A DNA stretch of 50,058 nucleotides from an uncultured Prevotella sp. (GTDB lineage Bacteria; Bacteroidota; Bacteroidia; Bacteroidales; Bacteroidaceae): assembly GCA_905233425.1 (NCBI GenBank), contig CAJOEC010000073.1, positions 1 through 50,058 of the forward strand. Reading direction: 5' to 3'. The stretch's first letter is position 1. Each line of letters opens with the position of its first letter. Shown here piece by piece: positions 23,026 to 32,027 of the stretch. Position numbers and translations under genes: made by a program. The notes beneath the pieces were generated by a model. The model saw only the letters and a list, made by a program, of their open reading frames with translations, was not told where the DNA came from and did no database searches.

Positions 23026-23057
23026 CAAATTTAGCAATTTTATTCAATACAGCCAAA
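23026..23057 (-). promoter_or_regulatory. Promoter of the DUF4143 ATPase gene
   Basis: On the minus strand TTTG (23054-23057), 20 nt, TAAATTTG (23026-23033). It is followed by a short leader of about 15 nt. Confidence 0.65.
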
Positions 23058-23180
23058 CAAAATCGCAAATATTTATTTATTGGCAGTAAACATATCGTCA
23101 GTGGTAAACTTTATTTCTATGCTATTATTCATTTTGCATTATTTGATTTGCATAATTCAAAATAAATAGTCACTATATCC

Positions 23181-24098
23181 GTGGACATCCTCCGCACGTC
23201 GAGTCTCAGTGAGCTGACCTACCTGCTGGGGCGGGCTGTGTTCCGCGCCATCGGGTCGCGCAGCCAGCGCATGATGAAGCAGGTGCTTACCACGCTGCGC
23301 TCGCTCAGCGGCAGCTTCGGCTACGACCCGGTGACCGCCTCGCCCACCTTCGACGTGAAGCTGGGCGACATCACCAACCCCGCCTACACGCTGGAGGAGA
23401 TCTTCGCCTGTATAGAGCAGGCCGACCGCCGTTGCCTCATCGCCATAGACGAGTTCCAGCAGATCTGCAACTACCCGGAGAAGAACATTGAGGCACTGCT
23501 ACGCACCCATATACAACAGGCCGCCAATGCCAACTTCGTGTTTGCCGGCAGCGAGTGCCACATCATGACGGCCATGTTCCACGACACGGCACGCCCCTTC
23601 TACAACAGCGCCGACATGCTCATGCTGGAACCCATCGCCGAGGACAAATACCGCGACTTCGTGAAGCGCCACTTCCGGAAGGCGGGGATGGAGGTCGCCG
23701 ACGAGGCCATAACCAAGGCCTATCAGACATGGGAAGGCAACACCTACTACCTGCAGAAGACCTTCCACGACATTTTCTCCGAGATGAACGGCGACGACGT
23801 TTGCGACGTGGAAACCGTCGACGCCGCCATAGCAAGGATGGTGGCCGAGGGCAACCATAAATACAGCGAGCAGCTCTCCCGCCTCAGTCTGCCGCAGAAA
23901 GAGCTGCTCTATGCCATTGCCGCCGACCGAAGGGCCAGTCAGATTACCTCCGGGGCTTTCATCCGCCGCCACCACCTAAAGTCGGCCAGCAGCGTACAGG
24001 CGGCAGCCAAGAAACTATTGGAATATGCCATCATCAGCACGGAGCATAATGAGTACTACGTCGATGACCAACTCATGAGGCTATGGCTGCTGCTCTGA
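23181..24098 (+). pseudogene. AAA ATPase lacking its Walker A end
   Basis: The remaining 305 codons read as the middle and end of an archaeal-type AAA ATPase: LTYLLGRAVFRAIGSRSQRM, Walker B RCLIAIDEFQQI, NFVFAGSECHIMTAMF, then a winged-helix-like C-terminus (RRHHLKSASSVQAAAKKLLE). Members of this family begin about 80-100 residues earlier with a Walker A motif, and that part is absent. Upstream of the GTG is AT-rich DNA with no matching frame. No promoter box was found there. It is therefore a 5'-truncated gene, unlikely to bind ATP if it is made. Confidence 0.75.
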
Positions 24099-24217
24099 CC
24101 CGGTTCCTGTATTTGTCCCTACGCATTACTTCGCTCGTTTATTTGTCTGGAAAGCACAAAAAGAACCACAATCCAGAGAAATAAAGCGTTTTATTTGTCT
24201 GAATCAGATAATTTTTA

Positions 24218-24225
24218 TACCTTTG
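24218..24225 (+). promoter_or_regulatory. Orphan promoter before a gene stub
   Basis: TTTG (24194-24197), 20 nt, TACCTTTG (24218-24225). It now drives only a 17-codon stub and the decayed DNA behind it. Confidence 0.55.
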
Positions 24226-24249
24226 CAGACGAATAAAGCAATTGCAATT

Positions 24250-24303
24250 ATGAATATCATTGGACGGAAAGAGGAAATCAAGGAGCTGGAACGGCTTTCG
24301 TAA
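24250..24303 (+). pseudogene. 17-codon N-terminal stub of an AAA ATPase
   Basis: ATG 24250 starts MNIIGRKEEIKELERLS and then stops (TAA 24301-24303). This is the standard N-terminus of the GRRRVGKT-type ATPases, as in the intact gene at 11384. The promoter is still intact. The body of the gene has been lost. Confidence 0.7.
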
Positions 24304-24339
24304 CGCTCGATGATCTTTTCTAACCGCCATTCTGACTGT

Positions 24340-24398
24340 TTCATTCAAGCAGCTAAGGGCTGGAAAGCAGAGCTGCTCTATGCCATTGCCGCCGACTA
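24340..24398. pseudogene. Scrambled ATPase fragments
   Basis: GTTTCATTCAAGCAGC (about 24340-24355) is the reverse complement of the last codons and stop of the ATPase gene at 21739, where the same 16 bases lie near 21738-21753. A few bases later, GAGCTGCTCTATGCCATTGC (and six more matching bases) repeats an internal part of the truncated ATPase near 23900-23925. Two pieces in different orientations within 60 bases show repeated recombination. The rest of 24099-24463 holds no other recognisable feature. Confidence 0.6.
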
Positions 24399-24493
24399 AC
24401 CAAACGTAGTGCAAACGATTCAGGAAATTGCACACGGCGAGTGCAATTTTCCCCAAATAATGTTTGGTCATTATAATTATTAATTGTATATTT

Positions 24494-25890
24494 ATGTGGC
24501 GCATTGACTGTGGTCCCAACATGGTGAGCCTTAACTCTACAGGAATCAACATCATCGCCTACGACTGGGACGAGGACAACAAGGCTGGGGTGGTGTTGCG
24601 TGGTGCCGACAACATGATAGTCTATGGCTCTGACGGCAAGAAACGGCTCTACACCATTGGCGACATGAGTGTAAACACCCGCGACACATTCAACCCGACC
24701 AACGGCGCACAATATGCCTGGACGCACACAGGTGCTGAATACCTTATCTATATGGACGGCGAGACTGGAGCCTTGTACCAGGCAACAGACTATCCGCTAC
24801 GGCGACTGGAGTATGCCTCCACACTATCAGCCGAATGGGGTGGCCACGGCTATGGTCACAACTCGTCGAAATATTTCTTCGGCGCACCATTCCTTGACGG
24901 GCGCAAGGCAAGCCTCTTCATGGCACGCGGCATCTACGGCTCCCACAAGATGATAGCTATGGACCTGGCCCCCAACACTCACGAGTGGGTTGAACGCTGG
25001 CGCTGGAACTGCATGGACAGCAGCAGCCCGTGGTACGGCCAAGGCTACCATAATTTCTGTATCGCCGACGTCGACGAGGATGGACGTGACGAGATTGTCT
25101 ATGGCTCGATGGTTATCGACGACAATGGCCATGGACTCCACACCACTGGCTATGGCCACGGCGACGCTCAGCATGTAGGTGATTTCAACCCCTACCGACC
25201 GGGACTTGAGTCCTTCGGGTGTTTAGAGGACGAACCGACATGGGGATGCGACTACCGGGACGCAACCACTGGAGAAGTGTTCTATAAGTTCACCTCGTCG
25301 GACGATGACGGCCGATGCCTGATGGATAATTTCCTTATTGACTATCCCGGCTGTCAGGGTAAGTCAAATAACATGGGAGAGTGGATGAGTTCCGTAAGAA
25401 ATGAAGTACTTTCCGGAGTGTCAAACATTTCCGTAGACAACACGAACAACACGACATATAATCATCACTTGAATTTCCGCGTTTACTGGGACGGAGACCT
25501 CTGCTCGGAGATATTTGACAGTGGCGGTAGTGGTGGCGGTGCCGGCACGATAACCAAGCCAGGGATGCCGACAGGCGGGCGTATGGCGAATCTGGAGGGC
25601 GACACCAACAACGACAGCAAAAACAACCCCTGCTTCCAAGGCGACATCATAGGCGACTGGCGCGAAGAAGTCATTATGCGCTATAACAACAACTTACGTG
25701 TCTATACCACAGGCATCAGCACCGACCACTCGCTGCCAAGCCTATGGTTCGACCACCAGTACCGCCAGGCCATGGTATGGCAGATGATGGCCTACAACCA
25801 GCCGCCACACCCCAGTTTCTTCGTGGGCGAGCTGGAGGGCATCACACAGGCACCGCCGCCACTGACCAACAGGGGGCGCACCGACACACC
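24494..25890 (+). pseudogene. Decayed PL11 rhamnogalacturonan lyase
   Basis: From about 24494 the frame reads MWRIDCGPNMVSLNSTGINI, then YDWDEDNKAGVVLRGADNM, YGHGDAQHVGDFNPYRPGLE, GDIIGDWREEVIMR and YNQPPHPSFFVGELEGIT. This is the PL11 rhamnogalacturonan endolyase beta-propeller, which cuts the alternating rhamnose/galacturonate backbone of pectin. The expected signal peptide and the first ~150 residues are missing. The open frame starts inside scrambled ATPase DNA, and after about 25890 it runs into a wrong frame that ends at 25987. So both ends are broken. Most propeller motifs survive, so the loss looks recent. Confidence 0.8.
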
Positions 25891-26889
25891 CGGCTCGTCA
25901 GTTCGGGAGGCAAGTTCAGCTGAGGCATCACCGCCGACTACGGAGCCGCCATCATTCCCGGTGGCGAAGGCACAAAGGGCACCCTGACCACCACTACGCT
26001 GACGCTGAATTTTGGCTCACGGCTGAAGCTCGATGTCTTCAGCGATTTCACTGCCGACCAGGTGAACGTCTCCTCGCTCGTCATCAACAAGCAGACCGGC
26101 GAGGCATGGGAGAACTACGGCCCGCAGTATCTCAAGCCCATCATTGAGTTTGTGCAACAAGACGGTTCCTATCCCGACGGACGCTATGACCTTGGAGCCG
26201 TGACATTGGCCGAAGGAAGCAGTCTTGACGACATCATCGTTTAGGGAACCACAGGGATGAACGATCCGCATTTGCAGATCTTCAACGGCCACCTCTACCT
26301 GATAATCGGCGAAGAGCCCACCGCGACTGTAAGCGCGATTGGCTGGGCCACGCTCTATACACCCAAGGCGCTCGGCTTCTCCGAGGTTGACGGATTGACG
26401 GCCTACACAGCCACATGCGACGGCAGCAAAGTGACATTACACAAGGTTTACGATGTCCCCGCCAACACGGGCGTGGTGCTGTTCAGTAACACAGCCGGCA
26501 CCTATACCATCCCGCTGGCAGCCAGTTCAGCCACAGAAAGGGGCGACCTTCAGGGTTCAGCGACATCGCCGACTGCATATAACGCCTACGACGGCTACAC
26601 GCTCTACGTGCTGGCCACATATAAGAAAAGCGAAAAGGACTTTGTGCAGTTCCGGCCTGTCATTTCCGGCTCAATAGACGCCTTCAAGGCATATCTGAAG
26701 CTTTCCGCCACCGACAACGCCCGCTCCATGAACGTGGTGATTGCCGACGCCGACGGCATTGCCGGCATTCAGACCGACGGCCAAGACACAGACAACGCCA
26801 TATTCAACCTGCAGGGGCAGCGTGTCTCTGCTACAGGTAGGGGAATATACATTGTCAATGGAAAGAAAGTTGTCCGAAGGGTTCAATAG
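25891..26889 (+). pseudogene. Decayed C-terminal part of a secreted surface protein
   Basis: A different frame from the lyase reads SSGGKFS, TGA, then GITADYGAAIIPGGEGTKGT and TLTLNFGSRLKLDVFSDFTA. This is the style of a beta-helix autotransporter-like repeat. It continues to a TAG at 26242-26244. After that stop the same frame carries on (HLYLIIGEEPTATVSAIGWA…) to a C-terminal tail, NLQGQRVSATGRGIYIVNGK, matching the export-like tails of two other proteins here. Two in-frame stops and no start make it a pseudogene. The segment after 26257 (210 residues) could still be read from an internal ATG. Its end overlaps the convergent gene by seven bases. Confidence 0.65.
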
Positions 26890-28343
26890 TCGTATTTGTT
26901 TATCTCTTCCCTGTAGGCAGGCCTGTTGGGATTGTCGCGCAGTATCTTGGCCGCCAGCATACGGGCGTCGCGACTGCCTTTATCCCCGCTCATGCTCAGA
27001 TAGTGAAGACCTTTGGCCACGGCGGCATAGCCGTCACGGGTGGAGGCATATTCGGCCCTGCGCTTGATGTCGTCAAAGAAGGCTGCCTCCATAATGTCGC
27101 GCTCTTTCTCCGTAAGGTGCCGGGCATATTTGGCGAAATACGCCAGCCGCTGTCCTCCGCAGTTCTGGTAAGGCTCGTATGAATACATGGTATAGTTGGG
27201 AAGTTTCTGAAGGAAATCGTAGACAAGGCCGTAAAGGTGCTCCTCGTCAATGATTTCAAACAGCATGTCGGCCTGGTATTTGTCGAAATCGACGTTGGCG
27301 AGCACGCTCATACGCTCCTGTTCCCATTCCTCCTTGCTGTAGGTCTCGCGGAGTGTATAGTAGTAGTCCTTGCGCTCCTCACTGTTTGAGCCACCCTTTA
27401 TGAACAGCCACGATGCAGCCTCGCGTATGCCCTCGGCGTCGTCGGTGATGCGGCATTGCTGCAACAGCCGTCGGTACCATGGATGCTTTTCGTTTCGGCC
27501 CTGCATGGCGCGCTCTATGGTGGCGCGGCAGAAGGCTTTCGCCTCTTCGTTGCGGTTCTCGTTCACCAGCTCGGCATAGTGCATCTCGCACACGCCTTCA
27601 AGGTCGAGGTGCGCCTTCAATGTTTTCTCGGCCTCGGCATTCCTGCCCATCTGTCTGAGTAGGTCTATTTTCTTCTTCACATATTTTGCCTTGTCTGTGC
27701 TGTAGGCGCTGCCGGCGATGTTCTTGTCAATCTCGCTGAGCATGTCGTCGGGCGATAGGAGACTCATCTGCATACGCTCCACCGCATCCTTGATGTCGCA
27801 GTACAGATGCTCGGTGTAGATGCTGTTGGTGGTCAGCTTTTTCAGCCGTGCCACCGACTTTCTCTTCCAGCTGTCGGTCACGTCCTCCGAGTTGGCGATG
27901 ATGTCCTCTATCATCTTCAGTGCTTCATAGTGGCCATAGTTGCTCCCGGCGTTGTAATAGTCGCCTTGATGGTCGCTGACAAACTCTTCGTTTAGCGTTT
28001 CCAACAACAACAGGGCGCCGTCGCCACACACCTCGTCCTTGTGCTGCTTGCGCAGGAAGTCGAGCTGCTTCAGCAGCCGCTTGATGTCGAGACGGATGGC
28101 GGCCCAGTCGAGCGAGGGCGCATAGAGACGTTGGCGACCTTTCTTCCGGTGCTGGAAGCATGCCTTCACCGCCTTGTCGATGTCGGGGACTGCCTCTTCT
28201 TTTGGCAGAAACTTGTTTATGATGGCCTTGGCGAAGGCCTCGTCTTTCGTGGCGTAGCTCTTTGCAAATCTCAGCAGCTCTTTGCCGTCGGTCATTGCAA
28301 TGACCTGCTTGAGTTGTTCTCGTGTCTTGTTGTCCATAGCCAT
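26883..28343 (-). CDS. 486-residue helical-repeat protein, function unknown
   Basis: There is no signal peptide or membrane segment. The sequence is almost entirely amphipathic helices (TPR-like), for example KAKYVKKKIDLLRQMGRNAE and AEKTLKAHLDLEGVCEMHYA. Near residues 70-100 is a segment, APSLDWAAIRLDIKRLLKQL, like that in regions attached to SWIM zinc-finger proteins of Bacteroidetes, but no SWIM cysteines are present. The gene starts 35 nt after the rpe stop on the same strand and has no promoter box of its own, so it is probably read from the rpe message. The function is not recognised. Confidence 0.75.
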   Translation of the reverse strand: MAMDNKTREQLKQVIAMTDGKELLRFAKSYATKDEAFAKAIINKFLPKEEAVPDIDKAVKACFQHRKKGRQRLYAPSLDWAAIRLDIKRLLKQLDFLRKQHKDEVCGDGALLLLETLNEEFVSDHQGDYYNAGSNYGHYEALKMIEDIIANSEDVTDSWKRKSVARLKKLTTNSIYTEHLYCDIKDAVERMQMSLLSPDDMLSEIDKNIAGSAYSTDKAKYVKKKIDLLRQMGRNAEAEKTLKAHLDLEGVCEMHYAELVNENRNEEAKAFCRATIERAMQGRNEKHPWYRRLLQQCRITDDAEGIREAASWLFIKGGSNSEERKDYYYTLRETYSKEEWEQERMSVLANVDFDKYQADMLFEIIDEEHLYGLVYDFLQKLPNYTMYSYEPYQNCGGQRLAYFAKYARHLTEKERDIMEAAFFDDIKRRAEYASTRDGYAAVAKGLHYLSMSGDKGSRDARMLAAKILRDNPNRPAYREEINKYDY

Positions 28344-28378
28344 TATCGCAATCTGTCGGCAAAATCAACTATTTATTC

Positions 28379-29026
28379 CTACAGGCTGCGCAGGTCGCTG
28401 ATGACTTTCTCGGGGTTCTCGGCCTTGAATACGTAGCTGCCGCTGACGAGGACATCGACGCCGGCCGCGACGAGGCGCGGGGCGGTGTCGCCCTGCACTC
28501 CACCGTCCACCTCAATAAGAGCCTTGCTGCCGCTGTCGGTGATGAGACGGCGCAGCCGCTTCACCTTGGCAATGGTGTTCTCGATGAATTTCTGCCCGCC
28601 GAAACCAGGGTTCACGCTCATGAGCAGCACCATGTCCACGTCGCCGATGATGTCCTCGAGCACGCTTACGGGTGTCGAGGGGTTGAGGGTCACGCCAGCC
28701 TTCATCCCCGCGCCGTGGATTTCCTGGACAGTACGGTGCAGATGGAGCGTGGCCTCCTGGTGGACGTTCATCATCATCGCCCCCAAGCGTGCCGTTTGGG
28801 CAATGTAGCGCTCAGGCCGCTCTATCATGTAGTGGACGTCGAGGGGCTTGCGGCAGATGCTTGCCACGGCTTCGAGCACGGGGAAGCCGAATGAGATGTT
28901 TGGGACGAATGAGCCGTCCATTACGTCAAGGTGGAGCCAGTCGGCCTCAGAGCGGTTGATCATCTCGATGTCACGCTCGAGATGCAGGAAGTCGGCGGCA
29001 AGAAGGGAAGGTGAGATCAGGGGCAT
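28379..29026 (-). CDS. rpe: Ribulose-phosphate 3-epimerase
   Basis: The 215-residue TIM-barrel enzyme interconverts ribulose-5-phosphate and xylulose-5-phosphate in the pentose phosphate pathway. Seen are ISPSLLAADF at the N-terminus, WLHLDVMDGSFVPNISFG with the metal ligands H and D, DVHYMIERPERYI, MSVNPGFGGQKFIE and LIEVDGGVQGDTAPRLVAAG. Length and motifs are normal. It lies downstream of fmt on the minus strand, separated by a 37-residue ORF and the family C palindromes, and upstream of the helical-repeat gene. Confidence 0.95.
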   Translation of the reverse strand: MPLISPSLLAADFLHLERDIEMINRSEADWLHLDVMDGSFVPNISFGFPVLEAVASICRKPLDVHYMIERPERYIAQTARLGAMMMNVHQEATLHLHRTVQEIHGAGMKAGVTLNPSTPVSVLEDIIGDVDMVLLMSVNPGFGGQKFIENTIAKVKRLRRLITDSGSKALIEVDGGVQGDTAPRLVAAGVDVLVSGSYVFKAENPEKVISDLRSL

Positions 29027-29054
29027 GGAGTGAAGGGGTTATGGGTTATTGGGG

Positions 29055-29159
29055 ACTGCGGCAATGCCGCAGTGTACAGGACAGAGGGTTATTGAAACTG
29101 CGGCAATGCCGCAGTATACAGGACAGGACAGTGGGTAGGGACTGAGGCAATGTCGCAGC
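29055..29159. repeat. Family C: three 19-bp palindromes
   Basis: ACTGCGGCAATGCCGCAGT lies at 29055-29073 and 29097-29115, and a degraded version lies at 29141-29159. Spacing is 42 and 44 bases, with TACAGGACAG-like words between. It fills the gap upstream of rpe. Confidence 0.75.
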
Positions 29160-29174
29160 GTAGGTGACAGGGGG

Positions 29175-29288
29175 CTAATTGAGGCAAAGAGCCTGCTGGT
29201 TTACCACTCTGTAGGTGTAGGCAATCTGCTTAATCAGGCGGATGACCTTTTCGCTGGGGGTCATTTCTTCGTGTGTAAAAATATTCAT
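29175..29288 (-). CDS. 37-residue conserved-type small protein
   Basis: The minus-strand frame reads MNIFTHEEMTPSEKVIRLIK then QIAYTYRVVNQQALCLN and TAG. The pattern F-T-x-E-E-M-x-P-S…IKQIAYTYRV…CLN is one I recall from many tiny Prevotella and Bacteroides ORFs, so it is likely real. No transmembrane or known domain is present. It lies between fmt and rpe on the same strand. A 13-bp inverted repeat ends just before its ATG, which could hide the start. Confidence 0.6.
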   Translation of the reverse strand: MNIFTHEEMTPSEKVIRLIKQIAYTYRVVNQQALCLN

Positions 29289-29289
29289 A

Positions 29290-29331
29290 GGCTGTTACGT
29301 TTTGTTCTACATTATTAGAAACGTAACAGCC
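29290..29331 (-). terminator. 13-bp inverted repeat after fmt, before the small ORF
   Basis: GGCTGTTACGTTT (29290-29302) is the exact reverse complement of AAACGTAACAGCC (29319-29331). On the minus strand it follows fmt, and a T-rich stretch comes 7-10 nt later. It may end fmt transcription, or block the start of the small ORF. Confidence 0.5.
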
Positions 29332-29345
29332 CGCCTTTTATTATG

Positions 29346-30362
29346 TCACTGTGCAGAATAATTTTCAATGTCTTTCATTCCGTTCAGGAAAGCCTGAGCG
29401 TCCATGCGTTTCTTTCCGGCCATCTGCAGCGAGTCGATCTGCAGCATCTGGTCGGCACAGGCTATGCAGAGGCGCTTCCTGTCGGCGACGATGGTGCCCG
29501 GCTTCCGTCCGTCGGTGGGCGTGCCGGTCTTCGTGGTGGAGTAGACCTTCAGGGTCGTGGCCTTTCCCTCTGCGCCCGTAGAGTGGGCTTCGGCAAGGGA
29601 GGTCCAGGCTCCGGGATACGGCGACAGGCCCCGCACGAAATCGTAGACCTGCTTTGCCGTCATGCTCCAGTCTATCTGGCAGTTCTCCTTGAAGAGTTTG
29701 GGTGCGGGTTTCAAGACGAGCTGGCCGGCGCTGGTGTCTGCCGAGGCTGAAACGAAATCATCCTGACTGACGGTATCGGGATGGCCGTCGGCGGCGACAA
29801 TCTTGTCGATGGTGCTCAGGCAGATGTCGGCCCCAAGGTGCATCAGTCCTTCGTAGACATATTCTGCGTCGGCCGTGTCGGGGATGTCGAATTTGCGCTG
29901 CTCCACTATGCGCCCCGTGTCTATGTCGTGGTCGAGGAAGAACGTGGTGACTCCCGTCTGTGTCTCTCCGTTTATGACGGCCCAGTTTATCGGAGCCGCT
30001 CCGCGATACTGGGGCAGCAGGGCCGCGTGGACGTTGAACGTGCCGTATCGGGGCATGGCCCACACCACCTCGGGTAACATGCGGAATGCCACCACCACCT
30101 GCAGGTTGGCATCGTAGGCGCGCAGCTGCTCCACGAAGGCGGGGTCTTTCATCTTCTCAGGCTGCAGCACCGGCAGACCGTTCTCCACGGCATATTGTTT
30201 CACCGGCGACGGCTGCAGCACCGACCCGTGGCGGCCAACGGGTTTGTCGGGCTGAGTCACCACTGCCACCACGCGGTACTGGTTTTCGACAAGTCTTTTA
30301 AGTGTCTCGACGGCAAACTCAGGGGTGCCCATGAACACTATCCTCAAATCGTCTTTCTTCAT
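29346..30362 (-). CDS. fmt: Methionyl-tRNA formyltransferase
   Basis: Starting at MKKDDLRIVFMGTPEFAVET the product has 338 residues; the longer frame only adds MCV. The enzyme formylates initiator Met-tRNA with 10-formyl-tetrahydrofolate. Seen are VVTQPDKPVGRH, VVAFRMLPEVVWAM, FNVHAALLPQYRGAAPINWA (the formyl-transfer signature with catalytic N and H), TGVTTFFLDHDIDTG and the C-terminal tRNA-binding part with VRGLSPYPGAWTSL. A segment around STTKTGTPTDGRKPG is looser but within family variation. It is the upstream gene of the fmt - small ORF - rpe run. Confidence 0.95.
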   Translation of the reverse strand: MKKDDLRIVFMGTPEFAVETLKRLVENQYRVVAVVTQPDKPVGRHGSVLQPSPVKQYAVENGLPVLQPEKMKDPAFVEQLRAYDANLQVVVAFRMLPEVVWAMPRYGTFNVHAALLPQYRGAAPINWAVINGETQTGVTTFFLDHDIDTGRIVEQRKFDIPDTADAEYVYEGLMHLGADICLSTIDKIVAADGHPDTVSQDDFVSASADTSAGQLVLKPAPKLFKENCQIDWSMTAKQVYDFVRGLSPYPGAWTSLAEAHSTGAEGKATTLKVYSTTKTGTPTDGRKPGTIVADRKRLCIACADQMLQIDSLQMAGKKRMDAQAFLNGMKDIENYSAQ

Positions 30363-30387
30363 AACGCACACATCTTTATTATTATAT

Positions 30388-30669
30388 GGTCATCCGCAAT
30401 CATCCGACGACACCCCAAAAGGGCAACGAGGGGGCTTGGCTGAACGGCCTGAAAGGCCAAAGAGCACATAGCCCAGGGCATCGCCCTGGGTAAAAGGATA
30501 GGTCACGAACGCCCTGCAAGGGCAAAAGCATTGGGCGGAGGCGGCGCCTCCTACTCATTCTTTTGCCCCTACAGGGCGGGGCTGCGCTCCTTCTATACCC
30601 AGGGCGATGCCCTGGGCTATTAGCTTGCTGGCCTTTCAGGCCGTCCGTCGGACACATGCGGATAATCAT
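30388..30669. repeat. Family B fold-back repeat, copy 1
   Basis: The core at 30444-30644 is bounded by ACGGCCTGAAAGGCC and its reverse complement. Within it each end carries GCCCAGGGCATCGCCCTGGG in inverted orientation, so the two ends form imperfect terminal inverted repeats of about 48 bp. The centre holds GCCCTGCAAGGGC, GGAGGCGGCGCCTCC and GCCCCTACAGGGC. The right flank is TGCGGATAATCAT; the left flank is a weaker inverted match, ATGGTCATCCGCA. It lies between the thioredoxin-like gene and fmt. Confidence 0.8.
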
Positions 30670-30677
30670 TATTATTA

Positions 30678-31733
30678 TTATGGACGGGCGGCACCGCCGA
30701 AGATTTCCTCCAGCCGACTGCCGAGAATGTTCCCGCGCAGGTCGATGTCGACAATCCTGCCCTCGCCGTCAAGGAGGATGTTGGCGGGTATGCTCCTTAT
30801 CTCGTATATCGATGCGCCTATGCTCTTCCATCCGGCGAGGTCGCTGAGATGAATCCACGGCATCTTCAAATCGCCGATGGCCCGCAACCACGCATCTTTC
30901 TTGTTGTCGAACGATATGCCGATGATGTCGAGTCCCTTGTCGTGGTATTTCTCATAGCAGGCCACGACATTGGGCATCTCCGCCCGGCACGGCCCGCACC
31001 ACGACGCCCAGAAGTCGATGAGCACATAGCGCCCTTTGCCACACCATTCGGCCAGCCGGTGCTCCTTGCCTTCGGTGTCGTTCATGGCCAGGTCGGTGAA
31101 CATCTTTCCGATTGAGCGCACCGACTGCCCAGAGAGCAATGCCAGACGGGACTTCGCCCCTTGCATGGCGGGATGGTTCTCGTAAGGCGCGCCGGAATAG
31201 AATATTTTCTGCAGGTCGCCGACAGTCAGCCCCTCGGCAATCATGGGCACGAACTCCACGGGCAGCATCGTGTCGAGATTGTCCATGACCGCACGGCGCA
31301 TCAGCGTGAGCGCCTCTTCCTTGGGGTCATAGCCAGCCGTGGGCTGCTTGCTCATGCAGGCGAAGAGTCCCCTCACCGTTGTGTTCATGGACTGTGATGC
31401 CTTCGAGCCTTTTACCGTCCCCGTCGTCAGGTCGATCTCTGTCGGGACATTGTCGGCCATTATGGCCACGATGTCCTCGACTTTCCTTTGCGCGAGCGTT
31501 ACGTCGGTTGCCATCAAAACGACGCTCTGCCCGGCGGGCAGTGTATTGTCGTAGCTCCATTTGCCGTTTGTCACGGCGATGCTGTCGGGAATACCCTGTA
31601 GATTCAGGTTGTTGAAGAGATAGACTGTTTTCGCCTCTGCCGGGGCATTGCCGTGTAGGCTCACTTTCGTCTGGCCTTGCGCCGTCACCGCGACGAGGGC
31701 AAGCAGAATTGGGATTAGGGTTTTCTTGTACAT
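30678..31733 (-). CDS. Secreted thiol:disulfide oxidoreductase, TlpA/ResA-like
   Basis: I start at MYKKTLIPILLALVAVTAQG, which is the signal peptide, giving 351 residues. The frame is open 111 nt further upstream, but a promoter box (31783-31790) lies there. The N-terminal half resembles the DUF4369-type region found on Bacteroidetes TlpA-like proteins. The C-terminal thioredoxin domain has VLIDFWASWCGPCRAEMP with the redox CxxC, then IIGISFDNKKDAW and the cis-proline region IRSIPANILLD. It probably reduces disulfides in the periplasm, for example in cytochrome maturation or stress. Confidence 0.88.
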   Translation of the reverse strand: MYKKTLIPILLALVAVTAQGQTKVSLHGNAPAEAKTVYLFNNLNLQGIPDSIAVTNGKWSYDNTLPAGQSVVLMATDVTLAQRKVEDIVAIMADNVPTEIDLTTGTVKGSKASQSMNTTVRGLFACMSKQPTAGYDPKEEALTLMRRAVMDNLDTMLPVEFVPMIAEGLTVGDLQKIFYSGAPYENHPAMQGAKSRLALLSGQSVRSIGKMFTDLAMNDTEGKEHRLAEWCGKGRYVLIDFWASWCGPCRAEMPNVVACYEKYHDKGLDIIGISFDNKKDAWLRAIGDLKMPWIHLSDLAGWKSIGASIYEIRSIPANILLDGEGRIVDIDLRGNILGSRLEEIFGGAARP

Positions 31734-31782
31734 AGTTGTTCTTTTGTTGATTCTGTCAAGTAATATATATGCAATTCGCGTG

Positions 31783-31790
31783 CAAAGGTA
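31783..31790 (-). promoter_or_regulatory. -7 box of the TlpA-like gene
   Basis: TACCTTTG on the minus strand, about 50 nt before the start codon. A weak TTG lies 17 nt further upstream. Confidence 0.5.
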
Positions 31791-31995
31791 CAAAATCTTT
31801 TCCATGCAACAGCACAATTTCCATCCTTTTTGACTCAACAGCATAGAAGTTTCCGTGATGTGGGGTAAAAAGCCCCACGGAACAGCAGTTCACCGCTCGA
31901 CGGCTTGGAGGAAGGATATCTCAGTAAAACATAAACCGTGCGTTAAATCTTGTAGATTTTTGCGAAAGATTGCTGCGAATGTGCAAACAAATGCG

Positions 31996-32003
31996 TACCT
32001 TTG
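31996..32003 (+). promoter_or_regulatory. -7 box of the small-protein/protease pair
   Basis: TACCTTTG, with TTG at 31970-31972 (23-nt spacing, long). It lies 25 nt before the first ATG at 32028. Confidence 0.5.
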
Positions 32004-32027
32004 CACCCGAAACGTTTCAAATATATT

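Noticed and set aside
24464..24493. Start codon at 24464 for the PL11 lyase frame
   Set aside because: The first ten codons are AT-rich scrambled DNA without a signal peptide. Lyase similarity begins only near 24494.
29055..29159. tRNA-like or rRNA-like element
   Set aside because: The palindromes are too short and lack a cloverleaf or an anticodon stem. No tRNA was recognised anywhere in the window.
31860..31878. GTGGGG/CCCCAC hairpin upstream of the TlpA-like gene
   Set aside because: Short stem, no T-run and no gene ending beside it, so I do not call a terminator.
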